From: Bacteroidota bacterium
GTDB taxonomy: Bacteria; Bacteroidota; Bacteroidia; Cytophagales; Cyclobacteriaceae
Direction of reading: 5' to 3'
NCBI GenBank assembly: GCA_018266055.1
Contig: JAFDYT010000005.1
Location: 496,001-560,000, forward strand
Length of the DNA: 64,000 nucleotides
The stretch's first letter is position 1. Each line of letters starts with the position of its first letter. A program made the translations under genes and the position numbers. This document shows positions 18,307 to 25,815 of the stretch, piece by piece. The notes under the pieces were generated by a model. The model did not search any database. It was not told the DNA's origin and worked only from the letters and a program-made list of their open reading frames with translations.

Positions 18307-19122
18307 ATGCATTTTAGTTTTTTCCTTCCGGCAAAGGCAACCCGCTGCCTGTTGTTCGTACTAGTATTTTTGGGTTTACATTCATCCTCGCTTTTTGCAC
18401 AGGATTCTTTAGCTACGGTCTATTTTTATTGGCCAACTAAATCGGCAGGACCCGCGAATTACTTTGATATATCCTGCGGCAGCAATCTGGTTGGCCAAAT
18501 CCAGCGCGGTAAAGTGCTTGAATATCGGTGTAAGCCCGGGTTTCAGATTTTTAAAGCTACTACGCAAAGCGAATCTTCTTTTAAGATTACACTTAAAGGA
18601 CATGAAGACTATTTTATTGAATGTGGAAATGCCGTTGGAACAACGGTGGAAAGACCTTCTTTTCGGGAAGCTACCAGGCAAAGTGCGCTAGTAGTCATTT
18701 CTGCTCTTGATAAAGAGTTAGTGAACTTCAATCCCAGGCTGGCACTACCGGTGAGGAATGCCAGTGACACCGCGATGGCGGTGGCTCATCTTTTTAAGCG
18801 GAAACGCGGTGGCGGTACCGCACGCGGAGTTGTATTCGGACTTTTTGCTCTCACGGCAGTGGTCAATACAATCAATTATTCTCCGACCGTAGTGACGATC
18901 AATCAAGGTCCAAGCGGAACTCAAACCATACCGATAGATTCATCTCCTCCCACTGGCAATTACATTGGCATTGGTCTGTTTTTTGTATCATCCATTTCAG
19001 GCTTTCATCAGAATTCCGCGTATAGTATAAAACGTCAGGACGCCCTTCTGAAAAGTTACAATGCGGGAAACCACTTACCCGAAAAAATCATTGCTAAGCT
19101 GAAAGAAAAAGACTTTAAATGA
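18307..19122 (+). CDS. Secreted DUF2846-like envelope protein
   Basis: 271 residues. N-terminal signal peptide ending around SLFAQ. Residues ~30-120 follow the DUF2846 pattern: a beta strand with YFYWP, ligand-like SNLVGQIQRGKVLEYRCKPGFQIFKA, then ITLKGHEDYFIECG. The C-terminal half has a hydrophobic segment (GVVFGLFALTAVVNTI) and a variable loop. Probably partner of the preceding PEGA-like lipoprotein. Function unknown. Confidence 0.65.
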   Translation: MHFSFFLPAKATRCLLFVLVFLGLHSSSLFAQDSLATVYFYWPTKSAGPANYFDISCGSNLVGQIQRGKVLEYRCKPGFQIFKATTQSESSFKITLKGHEDYFIECGNAVGTTVERPSFREATRQSALVVISALDKELVNFNPRLALPVRNASDTAMAVAHLFKRKRGGGTARGVVFGLFALTAVVNTINYSPTVVTINQGPSGTQTIPIDSSPPTGNYIGIGLFFVSSISGFHQNSAYSIKRQDALLKSYNAGNHLPEKIIAKLKEKDFK

Positions 19123-19134
19123 TTTTACGCACCA

Positions 19135-19203
19135 ATCCCGTAGGGATTGAAGCTTTGTAGAAAACAATTAGAGTAAACAAATCGACCCCGTAGGGGTCGG
19201 TCA
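19135..19203. repeat. Dispersed repeat copy 2 with palindromic ends
   Basis: A 69-bp element: ATCCCGTAGGGAT at one end, a central AT-rich part with TTGTAGAAAA and GTAAACAAATCG, and the perfect palindrome CGACCCCGTAGGGGTCG at the other. It matches copy 1 at 14768-14833. Each end can fold into a hairpin. Repeats of this form, with a CCGTAGGG end, are widespread in Bacteroidota intergenic regions (recollection). Confidence 0.75.
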
Positions 19204-19272
19204 AGGATTGTTTACGGCCTGATCAATCTTGGTGTCCTTTTTATAAGGATAACTTCTTATTTTCGCATCCCC

Positions 19273-20073
19273 ATGTGGCCAATCGGTTTACTTATCATTC
19301 TATTCTGTTCGCTTTGTGTTGCCGTTGTTTTCATACTACGGCTTACTAAAGAGAAGGGAAATTTGAGTAAAGAAAATAAAAAGTTTTCTGCCCAGGTGCA
19401 GGAAAGAGATGCTCTTTTAGAAAAACTAAAGGAGCATCGGGAGAGTTCGTTGCGCCTTGTGCAACAGACCATTCTCAATGAAAGAACAAGGATTGCTCAT
19501 GAGCTTCATGACGACACCATTCAGCGGTTAATAGCCATTCGGTTTCGACTCGAAAAGATTACCTGGTATCCATTGCGGTCAGAAGTGGAACGAGAGATTA
19601 ATCAACTGCGGCAGGAGATTACGGACATTGTGAAAGAGACTCGGCTGTTGATTTACAATGAAGTGCAGACCCACTTTGAAAACGACAGCTTTTCTACACT
19701 CCTTGAAGCACTGGTGGGGAAATTCAGCCCGATGGTGTTGCCAAAACTTTCCTTCACCCAAATTCAAGCAGAAAAGGAGTTTTCTCTTCCTCCGGCAATT
19801 AAGAAAGACCTCTATTATATAGTGCAGGAGACTGTTCACAATTCAATCAAGCACTCCGCAGCCACCGAGTTGCTCCTTGAAACCTCATGGGACGATGCGC
19901 TGACCATCCGTATCACCGACAATGGGATTGGCTTTTTGCCTTCCGATAAAGGAGGAGTAGGGAATCGCACGATTCAGTTTCGTGCAGAGAACATTGGAGC
20001 TACGATTGAACGAATCAAAAAAATTGGTGGCGCTCAGGTACAAATCAGGCTCCCCCGTAAGCAGTATTTTTAA
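19273..20073 (+). CDS. NarL-type sensor histidine kinase
   Basis: 266 residues: one N-terminal membrane helix, a coiled coil, a HisKA_3 domain with H-box (RIAHELHDDTIQRL) and a HATPase domain (DNGIGF). There is no periplasmic sensing domain. The gene is convergent with the LuxR-type response regulator gene and the stop codons overlap by about four bases. HisKA_3 kinases normally pair with LuxR-type regulators, so the two probably form a two-component system controlling the neighbouring RiPP-like cluster (inference). A TAnnTTTG-like box (TATTTTCG) lies just before the start. Confidence 0.88.
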   Translation: MWPIGLLIILFCSLCVAVVFILRLTKEKGNLSKENKKFSAQVQERDALLEKLKEHRESSLRLVQQTILNERTRIAHELHDDTIQRLIAIRFRLEKITWYPLRSEVEREINQLRQEITDIVKETRLLIYNEVQTHFENDSFSTLLEALVGKFSPMVLPKLSFTQIQAEKEFSLPPAIKKDLYYIVQETVHNSIKHSAATELLLETSWDDALTIRITDNGIGFLPSDKGGVGNRTIQFRAENIGATIERIKKIGGAQVQIRLPRKQYF

Positions 20074-20729
20074 AGCAGCCCGTTGCGGTGCATGTAGGCA
20101 ATGAGTTCAGGAGAATTCCTGGTTTCCGTTTTTCGCAAAAGCTCCTTCCGGTAATCTTCTACAGTAGCTGGACTCAACTTCAATTCTTCAGCGATTTCTT
20201 TGGTGACCTTCCCTTTGCTCAGTAATTGCATGATTTCTTTTTCCCGTTTGCTGAATGCCACCGAGGAGAACTGTAGTAGGTCGATTTTTCTCAGGTCTAT
20301 TAAAATGTCTTCAGAGTAAAAAGTCTCTCCACCAAGTATTGTTTGAACACAAACGCGAATATCGTCTGCACCTGTGGTCTGCTTTAATAATATCCCGTTA
20401 GGTTTTATGCTTAGAAGCTCTTTTAATGTAGCGGTTTCATGAAAGCTGGTCATGGCTACAATTTTTAAGGCAGGATAATTTTTCCTTAATGCCTGCATTA
20501 AGACCACACCGCTAATGCCGGGCATGCGCGCGTCAACGAGGGCAATTTGAACTGAATTTGATTTTATTTTGTCAATCGCAACTTCTCCAGAGTAGGCGGA
20601 GAATACTTTGCTTACAAGGTTTGTTTTTTCGATTAAGGCTGCTATGCTATCACAAATTAATTTGTGATCGTCCACAACCAAAACATTACTTTTTTGCTGC
20701 ACAAAATAATTTTTACAAATAACCCCCAT
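20070..20729 (-). CDS. LuxR-type response regulator
   Basis: 219 residues from ATG 20729; a TTG four codons earlier is possible but less likely. The receiver domain shows VLVVDDH, the phospho-acceptor Asp in ALVDARMPG and the conserved MTSF, and the C-terminus a GerE/LuxR helix-turn-helix (LSKGKVTKEIAEELKLSPATVE). It is divergent from the precursor peptide genes and has a GC-rich palindrome within 15-45 bp upstream of its start. The same palindrome recurs upstream of the pseudo-radical SAM operon, so this is the best candidate for the cluster's regulator. Confidence 0.9.
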   Translation of the reverse strand: MGVICKNYFVQQKSNVLVVDDHKLICDSIAALIEKTNLVSKVFSAYSGEVAIDKIKSNSVQIALVDARMPGISGVVLMQALRKNYPALKIVAMTSFHETATLKELLSIKPNGILLKQTTGADDIRVCVQTILGGETFYSEDILIDLRKIDLLQFSSVAFSKREKEIMQLLSKGKVTKEIAEELKLSPATVEDYRKELLRKTETRNSPELIAYMHRNGLL

Positions 20730-20739
20730 TTTCAGGGTC
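20721..20739. promoter_or_regulatory. Weaker third copy of the cluster palindrome
   Basis: AACCCCCATTTTCAGGGTC resembles the reverse complement of the two stronger sites (ACCCCCATAAAC.GGGG), with only a three-base right arm. It covers the start codon of the response regulator, a position suited to autoregulation. Confidence 0.35.
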
Positions 20740-20743
20740 AAAG

Positions 20744-20771
20744 CAACCCCCTGTTTATGGGGGTTTGATTG
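20744..20771. promoter_or_regulatory. GC-rich palindromic operator, site 1
   Basis: Arms AACCCCC and GGGGGTT around the spacer TGTTTAT, followed by TTGATTG. It lies between the response regulator (start 20729, minus) and precursor gene 1 (start 20833, plus). The same sequence with few changes lies upstream of the pseudo-radical SAM operon at 28786-28815. On the plus strand the spacer supplies a possible -33 box (TTTA) 19 bp before ATACTTTG at 20777-20784, an imperfect TAnnTTTG box, so a bound regulator would sit on the promoter. It could also act as an RNA hairpin. Confidence 0.65.
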
Positions 20772-20832
20772 ACAGGATACTTTGGTATTGTCATCTTTAA
20801 GAAAGTAAGCAAAACTTAAAAATTTAAATCCT

Positions 20833-21000
20833 ATGGAAAAAACAAATCAAAAAAACGTTCCTCAGACGGAGTTGGAAAACTCAAATGAAGATCAAAAACT
20901 CGAATTATTTCAAGTGGAAGAACTTGAAGAAAGATTTGAGTTGGCTACTTGGATCGGCACATTAAATGGTGGTTGCAACTCTAGCTGTGGAGCAAGTTAA
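20833..21000 (+). CDS. RiPP precursor peptide 1
   Basis: A 55-residue peptide. The N-terminal ~38 residues are acidic and contain LELFQVEELEERFELA, which precursor 2 shares almost residue for residue, as expected for a leader recognised by a common RRE/PqqD-like domain. The C-terminal 17 residues (TWIGTLNGGCNSSCGAS) form the probable core, with Trp, two Cys, Gly-Gly and several Ser. It is the first gene of the cluster, 11 bp before precursor 2 and upstream of a protease with a PqqD-like domain and a radical SAM/SPASM enzyme. It is missing from gene calls with a 60-codon cut-off. Confidence 0.85.
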   Translation: MEKTNQKNVPQTELENSNEDQKLELFQVEELEERFELATWIGTLNGGCNSSCGAS

Positions 21001-21011
21001 AGGTTTGACAC

Positions 21012-21155
21012 ATGGAAACATTTGAAAAAGAGTCCAATGATCAGATTCTCGAGCAAGAGAAGTTTGATCTTTTTCAGATTGACGAGCTCGAAGACCGTTT
21101 TGAGCTGGCGTCACATGCCTGGGTTAATGTTGACATTCAATGCAATATTAGCTGA
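21012..21155 (+). CDS. RiPP precursor peptide 2
   Basis: A 47-residue peptide. It shares the leader motif with precursor 1 (here FDLFQIDELEDRFELA) and ends in a different core, SHAWVNVDIQCNIS. Common points of the two cores are a Trp soon after the leader and Cys-Asn-x-Ser near the C-terminus, while precursor 1 has an extra Cys. Conserved leader with variable core is the hallmark of RiPP precursors. It is followed by a hairpin and then the modification genes, so precursors may be made in excess over enzymes. Confidence 0.85.
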   Translation: METFEKESNDQILEQEKFDLFQIDELEDRFELASHAWVNVDIQCNIS

Positions 21156-21177
21156 TTTCTAGACGTAGTAGCGTTTA

Positions 21178-21215
21178 TAAAAATCCACTTTTAAAAGGTG
21201 GATTTTTATTTTTTG
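21178..21215 (+). terminator. Hairpin with T-tract between precursors and enzymes
   Basis: A 10-bp stem AAAAATCCAC/GTGGATTTTT with a TTTTAAAAG loop, followed by ATTTTTT. It lies 23 bp after precursor 2 and ends 21 bp before the next gene. It looks like a partial terminator that lets some transcripts continue into the modification genes. Confidence 0.75.
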
Positions 21216-21235
21216 ATAAATAAAGCAGCAGTGGT

Positions 21236-23224
21236 ATGAAAGATTTGTTTTCGAAGCGAAAAAAAGAGTTCCAATTCTACATTAAAAAACTGCCTTTAAG
21301 TCCAAAGTATAAGGACTATTTGATTGACAATGACTTTATTGAAAATAATCTTCATATCTATCTTTTTTATCCTGAAGTCTTTTCCGGTGTTTTTATTTCT
21401 AAAAAGAACAAACAACTAATCCAGCGCGTAAAACATTTGAACATTTCCGGCTACCTTTTTTACCGGTCAATGCTTGAAATTGATAAATCGGTAGATCAGA
21501 TGAATACGGGCAAAAGAAAAAAAATTGAGAGTCATTATTTGCCGATTTTGAGTAGCCTTTGTCAGGAAGAGAGTATAAAACTGTTAACCACTGTTTTTCC
21601 TATTAAGTCGGCTTTTTGGAATTTTTGGGCTAAGCGTCGGGAAGAATATCTGACTGCGTTATCAATTGATAAAGGAAAATCGACAATCCAATTGCTTTCA
21701 GATTATGAAACGTACGCGGATTACAAATCGGCTTTTGGAAAAATCGCTATCGATTCTGTATTCGTCTTATCGGGCAGGAAAAGCAAGCGTTCCTATCAGG
21801 CACTATTACAATCGCACAAATATTTTTCTACTGCGTTACAGCTTCTTGACGATCTATTGGATTTTCGTGAGGACTTGATTCATCCTCAATTTAATTTTGG
21901 GCTGTTCTTACTTCGTCAACGGCTGAGTGAAAAAGCAATCGATGCCAGCTCGCTCGACAACGATACGTTATCAAAGCACCTCTACCTTCAGGGTGTGGCA
22001 GAAGAGATGATTCTGCTCGCGCTGAATTATTTTAAAAAATCCATGGATGCTGTTACCGGTTTTGATCTTGCGTTTTGGAACGAAGCTCACGTACAAAAAA
22101 TAAGATCTGCGGACACAATCCTCACGCACATCCGATCCTATAATGCTACTATTCATGCGAAGGTGGTTCTTTCTAAGCGCCTGTTTAGTGATGCCGGTAA
22201 AACTGGTGACATGTCCGAGCAATTAAAACTTTCTCTTGGGTTTATTCAAAAAAATCAAAACGAAGATGGAAGCTGGAATGATTTTCAAAATCGCGCCGGC
22301 ATTAGCAATGTATGGTCAACGGGGTTCATCCTTAGCAATCTTTTAAACGTCGCCGCCGTTTCGCCAGACGCTATTAACCGCAGTGTGGGCTTTCTTAAAC
22401 AAAACAAGAAGGATGGAATGTGGGGATACAATTCAGGTTGGATTCCTGACATTGACTCCAGCACATTCGTTTTATTAGCGCTTTCTATGGCCCAGCACTC
22501 TTTGCCTAAGGAACTACCGCAATGGGAAGGCTATCAAAAAAGAAACGGTGGCTTCAGTACCTATATGGACAAAAAAGCACTGGTGGAAGCACTTGACTTT
22601 CAATATAAGGATGTTACCGGATGGACACAGAGTCATTCCTGCGTAAGTAGTGCAGCCTTTTATTTTTTGTCAAAGTGCGGTTTGACGGGCAATACCTCTC
22701 ATAAGAAGGCACTTAAATATATTTTATCAATTCAGTCGGCAAATCACCTTTGGCCAAGTTACTGGTGGACCTCGCCGGTCTACTCTACTTCATATGCCTT
22801 ACGAGGTTTGATTCACTCTGGATATTCAGCAGATACGGATATTGTTTTTGGTTCCTTAAATGCGTTGGCCCATCGTCAGAATGAAGATGGTAGTTTTTCC
22901 ACCGAGCTTAATGAGAAGAGCGCATTTTTTACGGCATTGGCGCTGAGTGCATTTACTTCGTCTAAGCAGATAGCGAATCTCTTTAAGGAAAGTGCAAAAT
23001 CTGCCGCGAGCTGGCTCCTGCATTCGCAATATGATGACGGGTCTTTTCCGTCAAGCTACTGCCTGCAAATTCCTGACGCCAGCATATGTGATACCGGGCA
23101 GGTGCAACGCTGGGAAAAATCAACCGCTCAATCTACCAACATCGTTATTGATGACTTTATGCGTTTGTTTTCAACCTCTGTCGCCATCCAGGCTTTATCC
23201 TCCTACCGATCACTTCATAATTAA
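21236..23224 (+). CDS. Two-domain class I isoprenoid synthase-like / squalene-cyclase-like protein
   Basis: 662 residues. The N-terminal ~300 are all-helical and show Asp-rich motifs in the style of class I prenyl/terpene synthases: D83-KSV-D87 and, more clearly, LQLLDDLLDFRED with DDLLD at 205-209. Residues ~325-660 are an alpha/alpha barrel of squalene-hopene cyclase/prenyltransferase type with QW-like repeats QNEDGSW (341), KKDGMWG (391), QNEDGSF (548) and QYDDGSF (598). At the class II DxDDTA position it has D405-I-D407-S-S-T, so the central acid is kept but the last Asp is Ser. It follows the precursors and overlaps the protease gene by one base (TAATG). It may make or attach a terpenoid group or act as a LanC-like toroid; function unproven. 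Confidence 0.7.
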   Translation: MKDLFSKRKKEFQFYIKKLPLSPKYKDYLIDNDFIENNLHIYLFYPEVFSGVFISKKNKQLIQRVKHLNISGYLFYRSMLEIDKSVDQMNTGKRKKIESHYLPILSSLCQEESIKLLTTVFPIKSAFWNFWAKRREEYLTALSIDKGKSTIQLLSDYETYADYKSAFGKIAIDSVFVLSGRKSKRSYQALLQSHKYFSTALQLLDDLLDFREDLIHPQFNFGLFLLRQRLSEKAIDASSLDNDTLSKHLYLQGVAEEMILLALNYFKKSMDAVTGFDLAFWNEAHVQKIRSADTILTHIRSYNATIHAKVVLSKRLFSDAGKTGDMSEQLKLSLGFIQKNQNEDGSWNDFQNRAGISNVWSTGFILSNLLNVAAVSPDAINRSVGFLKQNKKDGMWGYNSGWIPDIDSSTFVLLALSMAQHSLPKELPQWEGYQKRNGGFSTYMDKKALVEALDFQYKDVTGWTQSHSCVSSAAFYFLSKCGLTGNTSHKKALKYILSIQSANHLWPSYWWTSPVYSTSYALRGLIHSGYSADTDIVFGSLNALAHRQNEDGSFSTELNEKSAFFTALALSAFTSSKQIANLFKESAKSAASWLLHSQYDDGSFPSSYCLQIPDASICDTGQVQRWEKSTAQSTNIVIDDFMRLFSTSVAIQALSSYRSLHN

Positions 23225-24453
23225 TGAGCAGAACAATGAGTGAAGTAGCGTTTAATACCATTGTTCCTAGCCTGCCTACTTCGATTGAGTTACTCCCGTT
23301 CGATAAAGATTCATTTTTAATGGTCGATTCTGCCATAGATCGAAAATTGCTTATCAACGAGCTTACAAAAGAGTTGATCATTTTGATTGATGGAAAAAAA
23401 AATATCAAGGATATAACGTCCCAATTAATTAAACAGGGCAGACAGATCGATGAAATTCAAGTCTTTAATACAGTAAAAAACCTGGAGAGTTTTGGCCTGA
23501 CGAATGGGGAGGGCGTACAGAAGAAAAATAAGCCAAAGTACCTCACGCTTAGTACGGTGTTGATCAAAGAAAAATATGTTTCGCTTGTAAGCGGCTGGCT
23601 GAAATTTCTTTTTCACCCGAAAGTATTTTGGAGCGTACTCCTTGCTGCAATCTTATTACTTGCCTTTCTTTTCGTACGGGATTTAACCTGGAGCGGAATT
23701 TATGATTCAATTCAGCCGGAGTTGTTCTTGCCCCTGGCTATCACTTTTTTCATTTCATTGCTGCTGCATGAACTTGGTCATGCCACAGCCTGCCGCTATC
23801 ATGGCTCAAAGCATGGCGCTATTGGTTTTGGCTTTTACTTGTTTACACCGGTTTTCTATGCCGATGTCAGTGACGCATGGAAGCTAAAATCTCATCAACG
23901 GGTGATTATTGACCTCGCAGGAATTTTTATGGAGACATTGTTTAGCCTGATGCTTGCCATTGCAAGCTATATACTTTCCGAACCGACTTTGCTTTTGATT
24001 GGTTTCATGATTATCCTCAACACGCTTAAGAACCTCAATCCCTTTTTGCGATTTGACGCCTACTGGGTGCTCTCCGACTTATTAAATATCCCTAACCTAC
24101 GACAGAAGTCGAACTCAAAGTTGATTGACACAATGAAGTGGTTAGTGGCCCGAGCCTCAAATCCATTAAAAACTTCAAAAGACTATTTTCTTGCAGGCTA
24201 CGCATTCGTGAGTTTTTCGTTGATGATCGCCTTTCTCGTAGCGATTTTACTCTTTAACCCGAATTCGGTACTGCATTTTCCATCCAACTTCGCATTGTTC
24301 GTTTCTGAAATTTATAACCATGGAAAGAGCTTGTCATTCGTATGGTATAAAAACAGTATCCTCACGATGCTCATGCCTATTTCATTTTATGTTTTGCTGC
24401 TCACCATTTTAATTAAAAACCGGACTGCTTTGGCAAAGATGCTTAATTACTAA
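23224..24453 (+). CDS. PqqD-like domain fused to M50 membrane protease
   Basis: 409 residues. The first ~95 resemble a PqqD/RRE domain (DRKLLINELTKELIILIDGKKNIKDI), the fold that binds RiPP leaders. The rest is a site-2-protease-type M50 domain with the zinc motif H182-E-L-G-H186 and the third ligand Asp278 in NPFLRFDAYWVLSDLL, plus about six membrane helices. The layout resembles the YydH-type 'peptide zinc metalloprotease' of epipeptide clusters. Likely role: capture the leader, cut the modified peptide within the membrane and aid its release (inference). The start overlaps the previous stop (TAATG), indicating translational coupling; an alternative ATG lies four codons later. Confidence 0.82.
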   Translation: MSRTMSEVAFNTIVPSLPTSIELLPFDKDSFLMVDSAIDRKLLINELTKELIILIDGKKNIKDITSQLIKQGRQIDEIQVFNTVKNLESFGLTNGEGVQKKNKPKYLTLSTVLIKEKYVSLVSGWLKFLFHPKVFWSVLLAAILLLAFLFVRDLTWSGIYDSIQPELFLPLAITFFISLLLHELGHATACRYHGSKHGAIGFGFYLFTPVFYADVSDAWKLKSHQRVIIDLAGIFMETLFSLMLAIASYILSEPTLLLIGFMIILNTLKNLNPFLRFDAYWVLSDLLNIPNLRQKSNSKLIDTMKWLVARASNPLKTSKDYFLAGYAFVSFSLMIAFLVAILLFNPNSVLHFPSNFALFVSEIYNHGKSLSFVWYKNSILTMLMPISFYVLLLTILIKNRTALAKMLNY

Positions 24454-24462
24454 AATCATAAT

Positions 24463-25812
24463 ATGAAATATAAATTATCTCGCTACACCGTCACTGCGCC
24501 TTGTCCAGATAACAATAATAAATCAATTCTCTATTCCACACGATCGGGGAAAATGCTTGTGGTCACGAATAACTGCATTGATTTTATTCATGAATCAAAA
24601 ATTCACTTAATGCCGCCTTCGATCGTCGAACGACTGGTCACAATTAAAGCCCTTGTGCCTGTCGATGAAGACGAGATTTCACTCGTGATTGCGGAAAACA
24701 ATGAGGAAATAGAAAGAGAGGATACGCTATACGAAGTCATACAGCCTTCCTCCAACTGTCAATTGGGGTGTTATTATTGTGGACAAAAACATGAAAAAGG
24801 AGAGATTTCTTCTGAGCAATATGAAAAAATTTTGGCTCGGATTCGCGAAAAAGCAAAAGCCAGAAACTATAGCCGAATGAAAATTGGTTGGTTTGGAGCC
24901 GAGCCACTTATGGCGGTGAAAACAATGCGAGACCTCACTGTAGGACTCAAAAAGATTGCAGCGGAATGTAACATTCCATATAGTGCCAAAATAGTAACTA
25001 ACGGACTTAGCCTCAAGCCCTCGATCTTCAAAGAATTAATTGAGACCCTGAGTGTTAAATCCGTAGAAATAACTCTTGATGGAACGCAGGAATTTCACGA
25101 TCAACACAGGTATACCAAACAAAATGAGCGATCCTTTGACTTAATATTCTCTAATCTAACCTCTATTCTCAATGCCCCGGATTATGATCCCTCGAAGTGC
25201 GCTGTATCGATCCGATGCAATGTTGATAACAAAAATCACGAGGGGGTAATACCTCTACTACAGCTATTGGCGGACAACAACCTGCAAAAGAAAATTACAT
25301 TTTATACCATTGGAATATATTCTTGGGGAAACGATGCGCACAAAGGTTCACTGACAAAAGAGGAGTTTGCAAAAAAAGAAATCACGTGGTTGTCGGAAAT
25401 GTTACGCCTTGGCTTTGAGCCAAGAATTATTCCCAAACGAGTGAAGCAAGTATGTTTGGCAGTATCTAAGACTTCGGAGATGTATGATGCTAAAGGGAAT
25501 ATCTTTAATTGCACAGAGGTTTCCTATGTGCCCGCTTATCAGGATTCACCATATGCATTGGGAAATGTGTCGCAGGATGAACCTAGCCCTATAAAAGAGC
25601 GCCCATTATCTAAATGGAACGAAGAAGTTTTAAATAACAAGTTCCCTTGCCACGATTGCAGAATGCTTCCGGTATGCGGTGGCGCCTGTCCAAAATCCTG
25701 GCACGAAGACATGAGAGCATGCCCGAGTGCGAAATTTAATATTGAGGATAGATTAAAGCTTACTTATATTTCAGCAAAAAAAGAGCCTGTGCTTGTTCAA
25801 AATCATAACTGA
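24463..25812 (+). CDS. Radical SAM/SPASM peptide maturase
   Basis: 449 residues. An ~85-residue N-terminal extension precedes the radical SAM motif C99-x3-C103-x2-C106 (CQLGCYYC); GWFGAEPL is the GGEP-like SAM site. The C-terminus is a Cys-rich SPASM domain (CLAVSK, FNCTEV, CHDCRMLPVCGGACP, ACPSAK) for two auxiliary 4Fe-4S clusters. Such enzymes make thioether, C-C or epimer modifications on RiPP cores. The N-terminal extension aligns with that of the pseudo-radical SAM protein at 27652-28737 (ILYSTRSGKMLVV against LLFSTRTGKGLIV). The gene starts 9 bp after the protease gene. Exact chemistry cannot be read from the sequence. Confidence 0.88.
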   Translation: MKYKLSRYTVTAPCPDNNNKSILYSTRSGKMLVVTNNCIDFIHESKIHLMPPSIVERLVTIKALVPVDEDEISLVIAENNEEIEREDTLYEVIQPSSNCQLGCYYCGQKHEKGEISSEQYEKILARIREKAKARNYSRMKIGWFGAEPLMAVKTMRDLTVGLKKIAAECNIPYSAKIVTNGLSLKPSIFKELIETLSVKSVEITLDGTQEFHDQHRYTKQNERSFDLIFSNLTSILNAPDYDPSKCAVSIRCNVDNKNHEGVIPLLQLLADNNLQKKITFYTIGIYSWGNDAHKGSLTKEEFAKKEITWLSEMLRLGFEPRIIPKRVKQVCLAVSKTSEMYDAKGNIFNCTEVSYVPAYQDSPYALGNVSQDEPSPIKERPLSKWNEEVLNNKFPCHDCRMLPVCGGACPKSWHEDMRACPSAKFNIEDRLKLTYISAKKEPVLVQNHN

Positions 25813-25815
25813 CTT

